DNA from: Paenibacillus sp. DMB5
Lineage (GTDB): Bacteria > Bacillota > Bacilli > Paenibacillales > Paenibacillaceae
Assembly (NCBI RefSeq): GCF_001517085.1
Contig: NZ_LRAC01000017.1
Span: forward strand, 62,001-126,000
Length of the DNA stretch: 64,000 nucleotides
Direction of reading: 5' to 3'
In this document: piece by piece, positions 60,696 through 64,000 of the stretch
How positions within the stretch are numbered: the stretch's first letter is position 1
Layout of the letters: each line of letters opens with the position of its first letter
The notes under the pieces: model-generated
Told to the model about the DNA's origin: nothing
Databases searched by the model: none
Seen by the model: only the letters and a program-made list of their open reading frames with translations
Made by a program: the position numbers and the translations under genes

Positions 60696-63600
60696 CTATC
60701 CCCGTAGCTGCGAGAGAATCGACGGATCCTTGATCTTCGTGTCTTCCGCCAGCAGCACTACCTTGGATAGAATCTCCGCGGTCCGCGGGTCCTCGTCCAG
60801 GAACGGCAGGAACAGCCTGCCACGGTGCTGGGAATGCACCGGAATAATATGCAGCGCGCCGCTAGCCTGCTTGTAGACTTGGCCGCTGCCGAGGTGCACG
60901 GCATATTCGCCCAGCTTGCCTTCGATCCGCGCATAGTTCCCGTCGAGGCGCACGTTATTAATCTTCAGGAGGCGCAGCGACTCATTGACAATCACCCGGC
61001 GCATCTCAACTGTGGTCAGGCTGGCCTCAGGATCCACTCCGCCCACGTGGCCACGCTGACGACCAAATCCACATCGCGCATCACCTCGGAGAAGATCAGC
61101 GGCGGCACCTGGTCCAGCGGAACGTTCTTATACGTCTTGCGGTCGAAGAACTCCACGCTTTCCAGCGCCGGCGCTTCTGTGTCCGCCGGCGAGAACCAGT
61201 CCGCCATGGCATACAGCCGCACAATCAGATTGGCTGCATAATAAACCTTCTGCAGCCCTTCCTCGTAACTGACCGTCCATTGCCGTTCACGGAGCAGCGC
61301 GACTGTCTTGCGCGGCTGCACCTGATGCCCGGCATAACGCTGAGAGACCGTCGCGCTGGCCAGCTCATCCGCATTCGGCAGGTACAGCTCGCGGAACACC
61401 TGCTTGAACGGCTGTCTGATCTGCCGGTCGAACAGGTCCTTTTGGTACTCGCTCCATTGCCCGCTTGTGTACAGGTCCAGCGGATGCGCAATGTATAGCT
61501 CCGCATCCGGAGCGATTACCGCCTCCTCACCTGAAGGAGCGGCAAGCGAACCCGCATCCGGCTTGAAATAGCCGAGCGCCGTACCGCTGCGCAGAACCAG
61601 CGTCCGCAGCAGCGGCGCCAGCACCGGGTTATGGCTGAGCGAGCGGATCTCCTGCAGCGTGAAGCTGCTGCCGGCTTCCATTGACCGCTCCAGCTCCACC
61701 CGGGCACGCCGGTACTGGCCGGTCAGCTCGTTGCGCGTTTCCTTAAGCGCTTCTACATACTCATGCTTCTTGAAGCGGGTTGGCACCGACTTCAGCTGCT
61801 TCCCTTTGCTGATGACTTCCAGCTCGCTTTGCCCCTGATCGTCGATGACCAGCCGGACCGAGGTGTCATCATCCAGCATATGCGGCTCGAAATAGGACCC
61901 CAGCTCGTCCAGCTTACGGGCTTCAACATCCCACATCAGGCGGGTGACATCGGCATACCCGGCTGTGCGTGCCAGATTGCCGAGGGCAATCCGGGCGGCC
62001 AGCCCTTCGCTGGCCCGGCGCTGTGCACCGAAGGCTTTGCTCTCGGCCAGGAAGCGCTGAATCAGCTCATACCGTTCACGGACATCCTGCTCCCGGTCCT
62101 TACCGAGCGGAATTAGGCTGTAGCTAAGCAGGTGATCCTTGTTCCGCTTCTCGATTACCGAAGCCTTCATCTCCGTAAGCTTCAGCTTGCCAAGCGCCGC
62201 ATCGGCGAACAGCTGGGACCGGCGATGGTTGGAGCCGGCTGAGATATATTTGGCGCAATCATAGAGCAGCGCAAAGCGCTTTTCCCCCAGTGTGTTATAA
62301 GCCGACAGGAACCAGTTCCCGTCAAAAGCCCCGTCATTGAAATCCTGCGGTGTAATAGGCGAGTAGTGGGCGACCACCGTTTCTTTTTCTGCCGAGAAGC
62401 TCTCATTAATGTGGGCATGGAAGTACCAGGCGGCGCTCCGTAATCCTTCCCAGCCAAGATGCTCAGCTACGAGCTCAAGCCACTGCGGAGCATACATCGC
62501 CGCTTCGAGCAGTCGTTTTTCCGAGATGCCGCTTTCTTTCACCATCTTCCCTAGCATAGCTGCATCTTCGCCTTCACGCGGGTGGCAGTTTTTCAGCAAA
62601 TGGCTGAACGTCTCCTTCTTGGTGATACTCCGCCCGTAGCCATAGATATAGCCGCGGACAAAGGTCTCTTTGTCGAGGCCGTCCAGAATCCGGATGAAAT
62701 AATTCAACCCTTCAATATGCTGCAGTCCCATTACGAGCGGAGTTACCTCTGTCGGCAGATCACCTCGGGCCAGCTCAATTTCCATCAGGCGGTCAATCAG
62801 CCGGCTGCGGAGCGCAGTAATTTTGGCACTATCCTCGATCCAGGCCAAATGCCGGTGGGGAGACGTCAGATTCTGCATATGCTGCAGATTACTCTGGCCG
62901 GTAAGCAGCTCCTTGTAGAGCTCATTCTCACCGATCCAATCCGCTTCAAAGGCCCGCAGATAATCATCAAGCGACAGCTTGCCGTTCCACCAGTTCTGCG
63001 CCGGCGGCGTCATCTTGTCAAAGGTATACAGCGTGCGGAACATTTCCTTGTAATCCTCCTGATCCGCCACCCTGCCCCTGATCATCAGCAGCCAAGGCTC
63101 AGCAAGCACATTCAGCATCGGGGCTTCGCTTGCCATTCTTTCCTCCGGCATCGCTGCCAGCAGCGCATTCAGCGCCCGGTCTACTATCCTGAAGCCCTCT
63201 TTCTTGGCACTGTCGGCATAAAAAGCGCGGATCAGCGTATCCACATGCTGGCCGTACTTCAGCTTATCCAGCAGCCGGTCCACTTCACGGATGTGCTGCA
63301 GCGGATAGACGGAAGCGGCAAATTCGCCCCTCCAGCCTTCCAGCAGCTTATGCTTTCTTAACTCGTTGTAATCCATGTCGCTGCTGTAAAATCCGTGGTA
63401 ATCATTCAGCGTCTTATTCAGATCCTCAAGCTGCAGATAGAAGTGAAGCTCAAGCAGGCGTTCAGCATCCCAGCCCTGCCCCTGTAAATAAGCAGACCAG
63501 ACCTCATGCAGCGGATACTGCTCCAGCTGAGAAGCATTCTCCTTATCCTCCTGATCCCACAGGCTGTTCCATTTCAGCGGCCTCAGCACGGTTCCAAGCA

Positions 63601-64000
63601 GCAGGGTTTCTTTCCGGTCCGAATAATCCTCATGCTCATATTCCGTGTCCCTATGCTCATGAATCAGCTGATCCAGCCCCTGCAGGAACCCTTTAATGTC
63701 CTCCAGGCTGCTGTTAAACACCTCATCCCACTTAAAATCACCCGGCTGCGGCCCCTGAGTCAGCCATTCCTCCGTCCCGGCAGGATCAAACAAGCCAAAT
63801 CCGTTGGCTGCCGCATATTCATTCCGGCGCTCCAGCTTGGCCAGCAGCTCCCGTTCCTTGGCAGAGGGGCTGTCCATGGCCTCAATCAGCGGCTTCACCT
63901 GCCGGGCAAGGGCACTCCGCTGCTCATCCTCGAAGAGCACGGTGGCCATCTCCAGACCGGCCAGCCGCTGCAGGCTGTTCTTCTCCTGCAGCAGCCGGGT
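60696..64000 (-). pseudogene. DUF4132-type large protein, frameshifted and cut by the right edge
   Basis: The frame is open to the right edge (TRLLQEKNSLQRLAGLEMAT just before a possible internal Met), so the true start is outside the window; about 1,100 residues are present. The C-terminal part matches DUF4132: KVYYAANLIVRLYAMADWF, IFSEVMRDVDLVVSVA, then in a different frame HVGGVDPEASLTTVEMRRVI and IEGKLGEYAVHLGSGQVYKQ. The frames meet at 61050-61051 and differ by one missing base; without it the frame would stop after WILRPA. Relatives often carry a WGR domain at the other end. Function is not established. As with the other two shifts, motifs on both sides are intact. Confidence 0.85.

Noticed and set aside
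60074..60733. Several open frames on both strands through the 51-bp array
   Set aside because: A 51-bp step keeps frames open in phase on both strands; there is no start signal or known domain.

Overview
The window looks like a chromosomal segment of a Paenibacillus-type Firmicute. Evidence: strong AGGAGG ribosome-binding sites, frequent GTG and TTG starts, AraC-type YesM/YesN two-component systems beside sugar ABC importers, a small YjcZ-like membrane peptide, CcpA-type cre sites, and many lipoprotein solute-binding proteins. I see no rRNA, tRNA, phage, transposase or CRISPR genes. Genus-level placement is inference from gene content.

Layout. 1-5.9 kb: two permeases and a binding protein (cut by the left edge), divergent from a YesM/YesN pair whose regulator is frameshifted. 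6-12 kb: small peptide genes, an SGNH esterase, a YicI-type alpha-xylosidase with a divergent AraC regulator, and a SnoaL-like protein. 12-15.5 kb: response regulator, ABC-2 exporter and histidine kinase. 15.7-17.8 kb: a 715-residue methyltransferase. 18-33 kb: a ten-gene minus-strand locus with two binding proteins, two permease pairs, a beta-propeller membrane protein, a Yip1-like protein, a DUF5696 protein and a GH5 glucanase, facing a LacI regulator. 34.5-38.8 kb: radical SAM protein, Gfo/Idh/MocA oxidoreductase, threonine synthase, CYTH protein. 39.6-46.2 kb: a Pot-type ABC importer with nucleoside hydrolase and adenine deaminase (likely purine salvage). 46.4-60.1 kb: a frameshifted DUF2294 gene, alpha-galactosidase, beta-mannosidase, then a plus-strand sugar importer with its own YesM/YesN pair and a spermidine-synthase-like protein. 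60.7-64 kb: a DUF4132 gene, frameshifted and cut by the right edge.

The enzymes fit plant hemicellulose use: GH5 glucanase plus alpha-xylosidase suit xyloglucan or beta-glucan; alpha-galactosidase plus beta-mannosidase suit galactomannan oligosaccharides. The sugar importers carry no ATPase gene and presumably share an MsmX-like ATPase encoded elsewhere.

The most unusual features are intergenic. Several gaps carry arrays of short hairpins with A/T-rich loops spaced about 51 bp apart. The arrays belong to sequence families that look unrelated to each other. One family occurs twice as a ~190-bp element with four hairpins at the same spacing (51/62/52 bp). There are also a two-copy REP-like hairpin, a 14-bp repeat in 11 copies, and tandem copies of a gene's 3' end. 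Three conserved genes each carry one apparent single-base deletion, which points to sequence errors at least as much as to gene decay.
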